A DNA stretch of 64,000 nt from NCBI RefSeq assembly GCF_900100865.1, contig NZ_LT627734.1, forward strand, positions 620,001 to 684,000, read 5' to 3'. The DNA comes from Candidatus Aquiluna sp. UB-MaderosW2red. GTDB taxonomy: Bacteria; Actinomycetota; Actinomycetes; Actinomycetales; Microbacteriaceae. The notes beneath the pieces are model-generated. The model did not search any database, was not told the origin of the DNA, and saw only the letters and a program-made list of their open reading frames with translations. The position numbers and the translations under genes were made by a program. Below, piece by piece: positions 51,882-60,880 of the stretch (position 1 is the first letter of the stretch; each line of letters opens with the position of its first letter).

Positions 51882-53255
51882 TTGGTGAAGCAAGCACTTT
51901 ATGGCATATCAGGCGGCCTAGTTGTGGGCCTGCTGGCTCTAACGGTGATTTTCTGGGGACCACTGACTTCGGGTCAGGATCCCAGCCCGGAGAATTTAGC
52001 CGCTAGTGAGCCGGTCACAAGCTCTCCTATTTCAACCGCCTCGCCCACCGCCTCGGAAATTATTTCCGAGGTTGGAAAGTGCTCGGTGCAAGAAGCTGAG
52101 AGCGCTGACGGCATCCTCACTCTGCAGGCTCAGGTGCGCGATGCGTTGACTGGCGAAGTGCTATTTGATCGAGGCTCAAACATCCCGGCCCGCACGGCTT
52201 CGGTGTTAAAGCTCTTCACGGCCGCAGCGGCTCTAGAAACACTTGGTCCAGACTATAAGGTAGCGACTCGGGTTTATGTGGACGCTAATGACTCAAGTAT
52301 TTTGTATTTGGTTGGCGGCGGCGACCCGACTCTTTCGCGGACCGATGGTAACTCCCAGTCGGTCTATCGAAATGCGCCAAAGCTCGACACTCTGGCTAAG
52401 CAGATAAAGAGCTGGTCGAGAACCCAGACTTTTTCAAAGATTGTGCTTGATAGCACTTTATTCGGAGGTTCCGCCGGTGAATATCACCCAGATTGGGACA
52501 AGCTTCGGGGTCTAAGTGAAGGCTGGATGTCCCCAGTTTCCGCACTCCAGGTTGATGGTGATAGAGATAACCCGGCGAGCAAAGACTCAAAAAGAAGCGC
52601 GGATCCCGTTGCCCGAGCCGGAACCTGGTTTCTGCAGGCACTCGGTGAGAGTGCTTCTAAGGCGGTAATCCAAAAGGCTACGACCCCAGCTGATGCGATA
52701 GAGATCGCGAAGGTTGAATCAAGACCAATCAGTGAGTGGATCAACTATATGCTCAAGGTGAGTGACAACACTTTGAGTGAAGCACTAGCAAGACTCGTCT
52801 CGCTCGATGTTGGGCTCGGCGGGGGATCTAGCTCACTAACTGAGAGTTATAAGCGCGCTCTAGTGAACACGGGTCTCGACTTCACAAGCTTTAGGGTGAT
52901 TGATGGCTCTGGTTTATCTGCTAATAGCGGTGTGACGCCTGCTTTGGTGAATGATCTATTGGTTTTGATAAATGCCGATTACGGTTCTTTCAAATCCATA
53001 TTGAGCGGCATGCCGGTCGCGGGATCCGGTGGCTCTTTGGGTTCCAGGCTTACCGAGGCAAGCGGTCAAATTACTGCAAAAACTGGTTGGATTCGAACTG
53101 GGTATTCTCTCGCCGGGTTCGCCGATTCCCCGGATGGCACCAAGCTCATCTTCACCGTTTATAACCTGGGATTTGTTTCAACTTTAAATCGCGAGGCGAT
53201 GGATAACTTGGTGCTTGCCATTTATAACTGCGGCGGCGAATTAGGGAACGAATAA
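51882..53255 (+). CDS. dacB: D-alanyl-D-alanine carboxypeptidase/endopeptidase (PBP4 type)
   Basis: About 457 residues, S13 peptidase family. N-terminal membrane anchor and Ser/Pro-rich linker, then S-V-L-K (S-x-x-K), S-D-N (S-x-N) and K-T-G-W motifs in order. It trims peptidoglycan peptides outside the membrane. Starts TTG 51882 or GTG 51885. The stop shares a base with the nicotinamidase ATG (TAATG). Confidence 0.93.
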   Translation: MVKQALYGISGGLVVGLLALTVIFWGPLTSGQDPSPENLAASEPVTSSPISTASPTASEIISEVGKCSVQEAESADGILTLQAQVRDALTGEVLFDRGSNIPARTASVLKLFTAAAALETLGPDYKVATRVYVDANDSSILYLVGGGDPTLSRTDGNSQSVYRNAPKLDTLAKQIKSWSRTQTFSKIVLDSTLFGGSAGEYHPDWDKLRGLSEGWMSPVSALQVDGDRDNPASKDSKRSADPVARAGTWFLQALGESASKAVIQKATTPADAIEIAKVESRPISEWINYMLKVSDNTLSEALARLVSLDVGLGGGSSSLTESYKRALVNTGLDFTSFRVIDGSGLSANSGVTPALVNDLLVLINADYGSFKSILSGMPVAGSGGSLGSRLTEASGQITAKTGWIRTGYSLAGFADSPDGTKLIFTVYNLGFVSTLNREAMDNLVLAIYNCGGELGNE

Positions 53256-53839
53256 TGACAAAGGCTCTTTTTATAATTGATGTGCAAAACGATTTTTGCG
53301 AGGGTGGGGCGCTGGCCTGTGCTGGCGGTGCTCAAGTAGCCAAGGGCATCACCTCTTACCTGCAAGCGAAACCTCAGGGCTACGACTTTGTTATTGCCTC
53401 GCGGGATTGGCACACGCCCAACGACTCCAATGGCGGTCATTTTCCTAAAGCGGGTGATGAGCCAGATTTCACCAATACCTGGCCGCTGCACTGCATCGCG
53501 GGGGAGCCAGGAGCCGATTATCACCCAAACCTAGAGCGGTCTCTGATAGATATTCACATCAAAAAGGGCCAGGGACAGCACGGATACTCGATATTCGAGG
53601 GGGTAACGGACTCGGGCGAGAGAATTCAAGATTTAATCTCAAGGCTTCGGATTGAGTCGGTAGATGTTGTCGGCATCGCCACCGACCATTGCGTTTTGGC
53701 CTCGAGTCTTGACGCTAAAGAATTTGGACTAGAGGTTCGAGTTATTGCTAGCCTCACCGCGGGCGTTGGAAAAGCCAGCACCGAAGCCGCCATTGATCAA
53801 ATGGTGGATGCTGGAATCAAAGTCGTTCCAACCGACTAA
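53255..53839 (+). CDS. pncA: Nicotinamidase
   Basis: A 194-residue isochorismatase-fold amidase: I-I-D-V-Q-N-D-F-C-E-G-G-A-L with the catalytic Asp, S-R-D-W-H (metal site), and V-G-I-A-T-D-H-C-V, where Cys is the nucleophile. It turns nicotinamide into nicotinate for NAD salvage. One-base overlap with dacB; 4-base convergent overlap with galK. Confidence 0.94.
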   Translation: MTKALFIIDVQNDFCEGGALACAGGAQVAKGITSYLQAKPQGYDFVIASRDWHTPNDSNGGHFPKAGDEPDFTNTWPLHCIAGEPGADYHPNLERSLIDIHIKKGQGQHGYSIFEGVTDSGERIQDLISRLRIESVDVVGIATDHCVLASSLDAKEFGLEVRVIASLTAGVGKASTEAAIDQMVDAGIKVVPTD

Positions 53840-54975
53840 GACTCTTTGCGGGCACCCTGGCTTGGCTTCACGGCAAAAATCCGAGGCTCTTTATAGCCCT
53901 TGGCCGCAAAGGCCAACTTGCATTTTTTCTCAAGAGTAAAAAGCTCATCCTGATTAATAATTGCGATAGCGGCGCCGCCAAAACCGCCACCGGTCATGCG
54001 AGAACCGATTGCCCCGGATTCGATTGCGGTTGCAACCGCTAAATCCAGCTCGTCTATGGAGATCTCAAAGTCATCCCGCATGGATGCATGAGACTGGGCC
54101 ATTAGCTCGCCAAGTGAATCTAAATTTGATAATGCAAGTGCGCTCACGGTGTCGAGCACTCTTTGGTTCTCGGTAATCACGTGCCTTACTCTGCGAAAAG
54201 TGAGGTCGTCTAATTCGACTTTTGCCCGTGGTAGGTCGGAAATATCCAACTCTCTGAGTGATGACACCCCAAGTGTTTTGGCCCCTAGCTCGCAAGCATC
54301 GCGCCTTGAGCGGTAACCACCATCGGAGTGCCGGTGGGCAACTCCGGTGTCGATAACCGCGACCACCAAGTTCTTTTCGCTTAGACCGAGTTTCACGTTG
54401 GTGGTCGTGAGGTCCCGGCAATCAATCAAGACCGCGGAATCGCTCTGGGCCATCAAAGAAGCGGTCTGATCCATGATTCCAGTTGGAGCTCCAACCACTT
54501 CGTTTTCGGCCCGCTGACCGATACGAGCCAACTCAACTCTTTCGAGACCGGCCTGCCAAAGCTCATTCAGGCCAAAGGCCACAGAACACTCCAGGGCGGC
54601 CGAAGAGGATAACCCGGCACCCACTGGAACATCCGAGGTAATGAAGCAGTCAAACCCCTGCTGGCCGTGCTCACGCATCATCCAGGCAATACCCAGTGGG
54701 TATAAAGCCCAATCCAGACCGGTTGGCTTTTGCCCGGCTAAATCCAATTGATAGATCTGAGTGTCGATGGTCGATGCCACGCGGCAGATTTTGTCAGCGC
54801 GTAAAGAGATCGCGGCGTAGGTGCGTCGATCAATACCAAACGGTAAAACAAATCCCAGGTTGTAATCAGTGTGCTCACCAATCAAGTTGGCTCTTCCAGG
54901 AGCTGACCAGACTCCCGTTGCGGGATAACCAAATGCTGCCTGAAAGCCGGTCTCGGCTTCTAGTTTTAGACTCAA
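53836..54975 (-). CDS. galK: Galactokinase
   Basis: A 379-residue GHMP kinase: galactose signature GRANLIGEHTDYN, ATP loop V-P-V-G-A-G-L-S-S-S-A-A and motif 3 M-T-G-G-G-F-G-G-A-A. Phosphorylates galactose at C1. Overlaps galT by 4 bases. Confidence 0.95.
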   Translation of the reverse strand: MSLKLEAETGFQAAFGYPATGVWSAPGRANLIGEHTDYNLGFVLPFGIDRRTYAAISLRADKICRVASTIDTQIYQLDLAGQKPTGLDWALYPLGIAWMMREHGQQGFDCFITSDVPVGAGLSSSAALECSVAFGLNELWQAGLERVELARIGQRAENEVVGAPTGIMDQTASLMAQSDSAVLIDCRDLTTTNVKLGLSEKNLVVAVIDTGVAHRHSDGGYRSRRDACELGAKTLGVSSLRELDISDLPRAKVELDDLTFRRVRHVITENQRVLDTVSALALSNLDSLGELMAQSHASMRDDFEISIDELDLAVATAIESGAIGSRMTGGGFGGAAIAIINQDELFTLEKKCKLAFAAKGYKEPRIFAVKPSQGARKES

Positions 54976-56048
54976 GAAATTACCTCTCGCAGGCGCTTAG
55001 CGGCAGCTTCTGGTGCGACATCCCCGACAAACGCTCCCATCGCAGCTTCCGACCCTGCCAAATACTTAAGCTTGTCTTTTGCTCTTCTGGGCGAGGTGAT
55101 TTGAAGGGTGAGCCTGACTCGCTCTCGGTTCTCAATCATGGGCGCTTGGTGCCAGGCGGAAATGTAGGGGGTTGGGGTTTCATAAAGTGCGTCAATGCCC
55201 TGCAACAGTTTTTTATAAAAACTGGCTAGCTCATCCGACTCTGAGTTGCTCAGGGTCGCAAGATCTGGAACCTGGCGTTTTGGCATCATGTGTAATTCAA
55301 TTGGCCAGCGAGCTGCGAAAGGCACGTACGCCACAAAGTTTTCGGATTCGAGAACCACCCGATCGGAGCCAAATTCAAACTTCGCAAGCTGATCGAAAAA
55401 GCCACTTCCTACTCTATCGATGCTCGAAATAAGCTTCTTGGTCGTGGGAGTCACAAAAGGGTAGGCGTATATCTGACCGTGCGGATGATGCAGGGTCACG
55501 CCTATTTCCTCCCCGCGATTTTCGAATGGGAAAACCTGCACGATTCCCGGCTGCGACTGAAGGTTCTCGGTCCTATCCTGCCAGGCCGAGATTACAGTTC
55601 TGATTCGATTCTCCGACATCGAAGCCAGGCTGCCCTGGTGCTCGGGAGAGAACACCACAACTTCGCAGCGCCCATGCGCCTGGGTTGAAAAACCAAATAC
55701 ATCAACATCTGGGTGAGAAATGTGACCCGTGGCGGGTCCAAATGCTGGGCCTTTATTTTCAAATACTGCTACATCAAAGACATCGGGTAACTCGGAAGGA
55801 TTGGAATCGGTAGTTGGGCAAAGCGGGCAAGCGTTGGCCGGGGGTAAAAACGCACGTTGCTGGCGGTGAGACGCAATGGTTATCCACTCGGAGCTCAATG
55901 GGTCAAATCGAAGGTTTGCCGTTTCTGGACGCTCTTCTGTGGCTCGCTGATCCGATTTTCTTATCGAGGGGAGACTGGAACCTTCATCGTCAAAGTAGAT
56001 TAAGTCCCTACCATCGGAGAGCTTTGCCTCGATTTTACTACCGGTCAC
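54972..56048 (-). CDS. galT: Galactose-1-phosphate uridylyltransferase
   Basis: About 358 residues. H-P-H-G-Q-I (H-P-H nucleotidyl-transfer motif) and C-P-L-C zinc ligands are visible, with a late E-L-H-M-M-P. Start GTG 56048 (VTGSKIEAKLSDGRDL) is preferred with AAAAGAGA before it; the frame could run to 56147 but that would overlap the divergent galM gene. Exchanges UMP between UDP-glucose and galactose 1-phosphate. Forms the galTK operon. Confidence 0.92.
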   Translation of the reverse strand: MTGSKIEAKLSDGRDLIYFDDEGSSLPSIRKSDQRATEERPETANLRFDPLSSEWITIASHRQQRAFLPPANACPLCPTTDSNPSELPDVFDVAVFENKGPAFGPATGHISHPDVDVFGFSTQAHGRCEVVVFSPEHQGSLASMSENRIRTVISAWQDRTENLQSQPGIVQVFPFENRGEEIGVTLHHPHGQIYAYPFVTPTTKKLISSIDRVGSGFFDQLAKFEFGSDRVVLESENFVAYVPFAARWPIELHMMPKRQVPDLATLSNSESDELASFYKKLLQGIDALYETPTPYISAWHQAPMIENRERVRLTLQITSPRRAKDKLKYLAGSEAAMGAFVGDVAPEAAAKRLREVIS

Positions 56049-56077
56049 TTGCGAGTCTCTTTTCCGATTCTCATCGC

Positions 56078-56959
56078 TAAAGTAAGGGGGTGAATCAATC
56101 AAACTCCGAAGACGAACTAACCATTTCTCGCACCTCCGAGAGCTCAATAAGTATGGCAGTAATTTCGCTTTTTGGCGGTTCTCTTGCGTTTTTGTCGCTA
56201 TTTGACAGAATCGTTATAGACCGCTCAAACGCTGAATCCGTGGGCCAATACGCCTTCGGAACTGTGCTTGCACCCTGGCCAAATCGGATTCCCGGTGGCA
56301 CCTATGAGTTATTTGGTCAGGAGTATAAAACCGATGTTTTAGATTCTTCCGGTAACGCCAATCACGGGCTTTTGCGCAAGCGCAAGATGGAACTTCGGGA
56401 GAGGGGCGAGGCTTTTGTTTTACTTGGCTATGAATTCGGTGGAGATGAGGTTTACCCCTTCGCAGTGGACCTTCAGGTCAGGTACGAGCTCAACTCTCAG
56501 GGGCTAGCGGTCACGGCAATCGCAAAAAACCTAACCGGCCAAATTGTTCCATTCGCAATTGGGTTTCATCCCTATTTTGCTACCGAGGGACCATTTGTGC
56601 TTCGGACAAATGGAACCGAGCTAATCAAGACCGATGAGCGACTGATTCCAAATGGCACTCAAAAACTAGATTCGGCTTTCGAGCTTGACTTTCACACGGA
56701 ACAGGCATTTGACGGCTGCGTGGTTGCCAATCACGCTCGGATTGAATTTGACAATCACTCAGTGCTGATCGAGGCAAGCGACAACCTGCCATACCTCATG
56801 GTCTATCGACCACCAATGACCGTTCTCGAATCTTCGGGTCAGTCTTTGGCTGTGGAGCCAATGTCTCACCCGACCAACGTGTTTCAAAGCGCAATCGAAA
56901 CAACGTTACTGGCGGGCCTTGAAACCAAAACATATTTCTTCAATGTTAGAACGCGCTAG
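56078..56959 (+). CDS. galM: Aldose 1-epimerase (galactose mutarotase) with leaderless-type start
   Basis: Coding starts at GTG 56090 and gives 289 residues; bases 56078-56083 (TAAAGT) form a -10 six bases before it, so the promoter is included here. A-P-W-P-N-R-I-P-G-G and I-G-F-H-P-Y-F hold the substrate-binding Arg and catalytic His, V-E-P-M-S-H-P-T-N is the late motif with the catalytic Glu. It equilibrates galactose anomers and feeds galK. It diverges from galT. Confidence 0.88.
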
Positions 56960-57635
56960 CTGGAAGCTCTTTCAAATCGTTTGCGAGAGCGTCTAAAACA
57001 ATAGACGCAACATGATCGGCTGTCATTCCCTGGGGGAAAGCCGGAGCTTCTCCTGAGATTGCTCTTGTGGCAAGGCCAGTCTCGGTGTGGCCGGGGGTGA
57101 CTGATAAAACCCTGATTCCTTCTCTGCGCCACTCTTTTCCAAGCGCCTGCAGATAACCACCAATGGCCGTCTTGGAAGCGCTGTAGCCGGCCATGTTGGC
57201 CATCGGCAGCTCGGCGACAACTCCTGTGAGATTTAGCACGAATGGTTCACCACCGCGCTGAGCGCTGGCTAGAAGAACTGGCTGCAATTCGGAAATCAAT
57301 TGCATGGGGCCGATTGCGTTTGTTTGCATCAAGGTGGCCAGGATGCTTTGGGGGGTGTCAACCGCTTTTCCAAAGGCAACCACTCCAGCCGCATTCACTA
57401 TTCCATCCAGCTCGGTGGTGGAATTCAGATAATCAGTCAAAGTTGTGATGCTGTCCTTGTTCTCATAATCAAGAAGAAGTCGCACCTCAACGGCATTGGG
57501 AATCTTGCCCGCAGAGTCATTGGATCTTGCAGTGCCCAAAACTGTTGCACCCTTAGCAATTAGTTGGGAGGTGATGGTGGCCCCAAGTGCACCAGAAGCG
57601 CCAACTACCAAAATACGTTTATTAGAAAATTCCAT
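56946..57635 (-). CDS. Short-chain dehydrogenase/reductase
   Basis: A 229-residue Rossmann enzyme: G-A-S-G-A-L-G (NAD(P) loop), N-A-A-G-V, catalytic Y-S-A-S-K, and P-G-H-T-E-T. Substrate unknown. Its 3' end overlaps galM by 14 bases, convergent; a sugar link is possible by position only. Confidence 0.9.
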   Translation of the reverse strand: MEFSNKRILVVGASGALGATITSQLIAKGATVLGTARSNDSAGKIPNAVEVRLLLDYENKDSITTLTDYLNSTTELDGIVNAAGVVAFGKAVDTPQSILATLMQTNAIGPMQLISELQPVLLASAQRGGEPFVLNLTGVVAELPMANMAGYSASKTAIGGYLQALGKEWRREGIRVLSVTPGHTETGLATRAISGEAPAFPQGMTADHVASIVLDALANDLKELPASAF

Positions 57636-57694
57636 GCTGATGCCAACTCTGTTGGTCCCCTGAGTATTTCCCGAAGCGGTGAAAATGGTAGTCA

Positions 57695-57747
57695 GGCTCC
57701 TTGAATTTGGAAATCTTAATAGACTTGAAATATCTTATAAAGGAGCC
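57695..57747 (+). repeat. Long-loop inverted repeat upstream of the ECF fusion gene
   Basis: GGCTCCTT (57695-57702) and AAGGAGCC (57740-57747) are perfect 8-base arms with 37 AT-rich bases between, including CTTATAA. The 3' arm holds an AGGAG that looks like a ribosome binding site but stands 48 bases before the ATG. It may be a regulatory RNA hairpin or an operator; it fits no riboswitch class I know. Confidence 0.5.
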
Positions 57748-57794
57748 AATTGTTAGCAACTATGTCAATTGTCGGAGTGAACCCGAGCGTATAA

Positions 57795-59606
57795 ATGGTT
57801 AGAAAAGCCCGAAAACTCCTGCTTGCTGGTCTTTTGGCGCTTAGTTTTTTACCCCTCAGCTTGGCCTATTCGGTCATCATTGGTTCCGCCGCGGGCGCGA
57901 CGCTCTTGGTTCTGATTCCAGAGGTTGTGCTCATGGGGCCATTTGGCCAGCTCACGCTTTTTGGAGAAGTAAGCCTCGAAGGCCTCATTCAAAACTCTGT
58001 GGCCACGATACCCATTGTGCTCGGTGTCTTTGCTTTCGCGCTTCTTTCGATTTTCCTCACACCCCATCTACTTTTCAGGCTGAGCCAGAGATTTAGGTTT
58101 GCCAAGGAATTTTTAGGTGCCTTGGCGATCTTTTTGTCTTGGCCCGAGCGTGTTTTGTTCTCGAGTCGCAGAATGAAAAATGCCAAAAGCTTGCGGGGTG
58201 AAAATAGCGGGGGAAAGTTGATGCCAACACTTCGGATATCAGCCCAAAGGGCAAAAGCAATTAGATTGCGCTTCGCCCTAATAGCAAAGAGCGCGACCCC
58301 CAGTTCCGAAACCGCCATTGATTTCAATGGTGTCGAAATAGCTGGACTGGATATGGGGAAGATGAGTTTTCAAATTGCCGCCGGCGAATTGGTGGTAATA
58401 ACAGGACCAACCGGCTCTGGCAAAACCACCTTGCTGCAGGCAAGCTGCGGTTTGGCCGCTAAGTTTTATGGACGACAAGTCACCGGTCAAATCAAGGTTT
58501 TCGGATTATCGGTAAATGAAAACATCGCAGAGCTTTCAAGTTTGGTTTCTTTGGTGCCCCAGGAGCCGGGTGAGTATTTTATGGCTGAGCTAGTTGGCGA
58601 GGAACTTTTTGGGGTAACGGAACATTACCTTGGGACTCAGGATCTATTGGAGCTGCATATCAGTTCCCTATCTCAGGCAGAAGCGGTCTTCGTGGCAATC
58701 ACTAGGGCACTCAACCCGCTACCAAAAGCGTTATTACTTGACGAACCATTCGCAGCTCTGGATTCTAGGGCAAGCGCTCAATTAGTTAGCTTGCTATCCG
58801 ATCTGATTAGCCAAGGGGTCACCGTGGTCCTGGCCGAGCATCGGATTCGGGAAGTCGGCGTCTTGAGCCCTAGGTTTCTAAAGCTGCAGAATGGCCTTGA
58901 AGAAGGAGCCTGGAGGCCCAAAATCATCGTTCCAGAACCCGCTCTATTGCAGCTAAATCAGCACCAGGTGTTGCGGGTTATATTTGAAGAACTTCGCCGG
59001 GGCGAAAGACTGTTGGGAAAGACGGCTTTCACTGTCCAGCAGGGCGAAATTCTGGCCATTTCGGGGCCCAATGGCTCCGGCAAGACAGCCCTTTTAGAGT
59101 CAATTTTCTTTGGCCCGGCTAAAAGAGAGATTTATGGTGTCACACTCGAGGCCGCAGCCAAGCCCGACTTGATTGCCCTGGTTCCCGAAAGCTTGGAGGG
59201 GTTTTTTATCTCTCGAACTCTTCGCGAGGAACTCAAGCGCGTAGATCAGGTGGCCAAGGTCTTGCCAGGTTTCACAGAACACAATTTCAAATCAATATGT
59301 GTGAACACGGAACTTACTCCTGAGCTACTAGCAACCGACCCGAACAAGTTGTCTTTTGGAACAAGGCTCTCCTTGGCGATCGCCATGCAGTTGAGTCATA
59401 AACCAAAAGTCCTATTGCTAGATGAGCCGGTGAAGGGATTCGACCCCGTCATGCGGGCGAATGTTGCAAGGGTTTTGCGCCTGACGGTTCAAGCCGGAAC
59501 ATCGATTATCTTCACCTCTCAAGACTCGCAATTTGTCTTCGATGCGGCGGATAGGGAATTGGCAATTCAAGGCCAAGAACTTGTGGAAAGGACCCCTGGC
59601 AGTTGA
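57795..59606 (+). CDS. Single-chain ECF transporter energizing module (EcfT-EcfA-EcfA' fusion)
   Basis: A 603-residue protein. Residues 1-170 resemble an EcfT component: membrane helices, S-L-E-G-L-I-Q-N-S, a coupling-type stretch with R-I-S-A-Q-R-A-K-A. Then two ABC ATPases in tandem: first Walker A GPTGSGKTT near 205, Walker B K-A-L-L-L-D-E-P; second Walker A GPNGSGKTA near 425, Walker B K-V-L-L-L-D-E-P. The signature motifs are atypical: S-S-L-S-Q-A-E in the first, L-S-F-G-T-R in the second, in place of LSGGQ. No S component (substrate binder) is adjacent, so the vitamin or metal is unknown. Confidence 0.8.
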   Translation: MVRKARKLLLAGLLALSFLPLSLAYSVIIGSAAGATLLVLIPEVVLMGPFGQLTLFGEVSLEGLIQNSVATIPIVLGVFAFALLSIFLTPHLLFRLSQRFRFAKEFLGALAIFLSWPERVLFSSRRMKNAKSLRGENSGGKLMPTLRISAQRAKAIRLRFALIAKSATPSSETAIDFNGVEIAGLDMGKMSFQIAAGELVVITGPTGSGKTTLLQASCGLAAKFYGRQVTGQIKVFGLSVNENIAELSSLVSLVPQEPGEYFMAELVGEELFGVTEHYLGTQDLLELHISSLSQAEAVFVAITRALNPLPKALLLDEPFAALDSRASAQLVSLLSDLISQGVTVVLAEHRIREVGVLSPRFLKLQNGLEEGAWRPKIIVPEPALLQLNQHQVLRVIFEELRRGERLLGKTAFTVQQGEILAISGPNGSGKTALLESIFFGPAKREIYGVTLEAAAKPDLIALVPESLEGFFISRTLREELKRVDQVAKVLPGFTEHNFKSICVNTELTPELLATDPNKLSFGTRLSLAIAMQLSHKPKVLLLDEPVKGFDPVMRANVARVLRLTVQAGTSIIFTSQDSQFVFDAADRELAIQGQELVERTPGS

Positions 59607-59701
59607 ACTCGCGTCGGCTGCCACGAACTTTGTCTTTAGCTAGCTAATTTAAGTTTCACAAGTAGTGCAGACTTGAGGCCAGAAATATAAAGGGGAGCAG
59701 T

Positions 59702-60337
59702 TTGCAACTAATCGGTTTATGGGCTCTCATTGCCGCAACCCTCGGCCCCTTTCAAAACGTTCTCGGCTGGAGCATCTCGGGTGCACTGGTTCAAGGATAC
59801 GACCCAATTTCTAAGACCATCAGTGACTTGGCTGCCGATGATTCCCCGGTGAAGTGGATTCAATCAAGTTTTTTTCTAGCTGGATCAGTCCTTACGCTCA
59901 TCGCCGCTTTTAGCGCGAAGTCCCTCGCTCTGCCCGGCAGGGTCGCACTGTTTTTAGCCGGTATTTCGGGTTTCGGTTACACCTACTTCCCAACTGCATT
60001 GGTCGCGCCTTCGCCAAATTGGCATGTGATATTTGCAACAATCGCGTTCGTGTTGTTTTCCGCTTGGCCGCTTTTGTCAATGCGTTTTGATAAGCGCTAC
60101 CACTGGTCGCTTAGACCCCTGGCAGCGATTAGCGCAACATTAGTTATGGGAGCCACAACCCTTTGGTTCTTGCTCACCTGGCTTGAGCCGGGTCAGCCCA
60201 TTGTCGGGCTTTCCGAAAGGGTCATAGCGGTAATGCAGGTTTTGTGGCTGTCGTTTGTGATTTGGTCTCAGTGGCTTCACCAGAAAAAAGGAGCGCCTGA
60301 GACTGCTCCAGAATTAGCCTATGGGGCCAAGAACTAG
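59702..60337 (+). CDS. DUF998 family membrane protein
   Basis: A 211-residue protein with six predicted membrane helices. The family motif G-Y-D-P-I-S-K-T-I-S-D-L-A is at residues 32-44. TTG start with a clear ribosome binding site (AAAGGGGAGC). Function unknown. The 3' end overlaps the convergent lipoprotein gene by 24 bases. Confidence 0.85.
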   Translation: MQLIGLWALIAATLGPFQNVLGWSISGALVQGYDPISKTISDLAADDSPVKWIQSSFFLAGSVLTLIAAFSAKSLALPGRVALFLAGISGFGYTYFPTALVAPSPNWHVIFATIAFVLFSAWPLLSMRFDKRYHWSLRPLAAISATLVMGATTLWFLLTWLEPGQPIVGLSERVIAVMQVLWLSFVIWSQWLHQKKGAPETAPELAYGAKN

Positions 60338-60721
60338 CGAGAGAGTTTCGGGGTCTTCACGCTCCGTTATTGGTTCGGCATAGTCAACCGATAATTCGCT
60401 AAAAACTGTCTTGCCCTCGTATTGCATCGGTTTGGACAGCACCAAAGTCACATCGTTTAGGACAAAATTTCCCGAGACACAATCCGGGTCACACAGGTTT
60501 GTGGTGGCCGTGGCGGTTCCAGTGGCAGTGTCTTTACCCCAGTTGCTCCATGCAATGTCGCTGAATACTTGCCCTGCATCGGCGCAATAAGGGGTAAATT
60601 CGGTTGGCTCAACCGAGTAGTTCACACATGTATACAGCTGGGTAGTTGGTGTTTGGTCGGCGCATCCGCTTAGGGATAATGCGAACAGGGAGGCTGCGGC
60701 AAGCGCAAGAATTCGATTCAT
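60314..60721 (-). CDS. Small lipoprotein
   Basis: A 135-residue lipoprotein: MNRILALAAASLFALSLSGCA signal with lipobox L-S-G-C, and four more cysteines in the mature part that could form two disulfides. ATG 60721 is chosen because a typical signal peptide begins there; the frame could start at 60748. Not assigned to a family. Confidence 0.75.
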   Translation of the reverse strand: MNRILALAAASLFALSLSGCADQTPTTQLYTCVNYSVEPTEFTPYCADAGQVFSDIAWSNWGKDTATGTATATTNLCDPDCVSGNFVLNDVTLVLSKPMQYEGKTVFSELSVDYAEPITEREDPETLSLVLGPIG

Positions 60722-60880
60722 AATTGCAATTATAAAGTTAAGTCCCATAATCCGAGCTTCAAGGACGCGCGCGATCTGACACGCTTGGCCCGATTTGGCC
60801 AGGAGGCTGGATAGCCATTTGCGTTGACGGGTGTTGGTCTCTCAGTTAGCATTTTGAAGAACCGCAACGAAGGGGTTTTT

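Noticed and set aside
57636-57700. TPP or other known riboswitch upstream of the dehydrogenase or the ECF fusion
   Set aside because: The CTGAGA/ACCC core of TPP and the conserved boxes of cobalamin and FMN riboswitches are not present on either strand.
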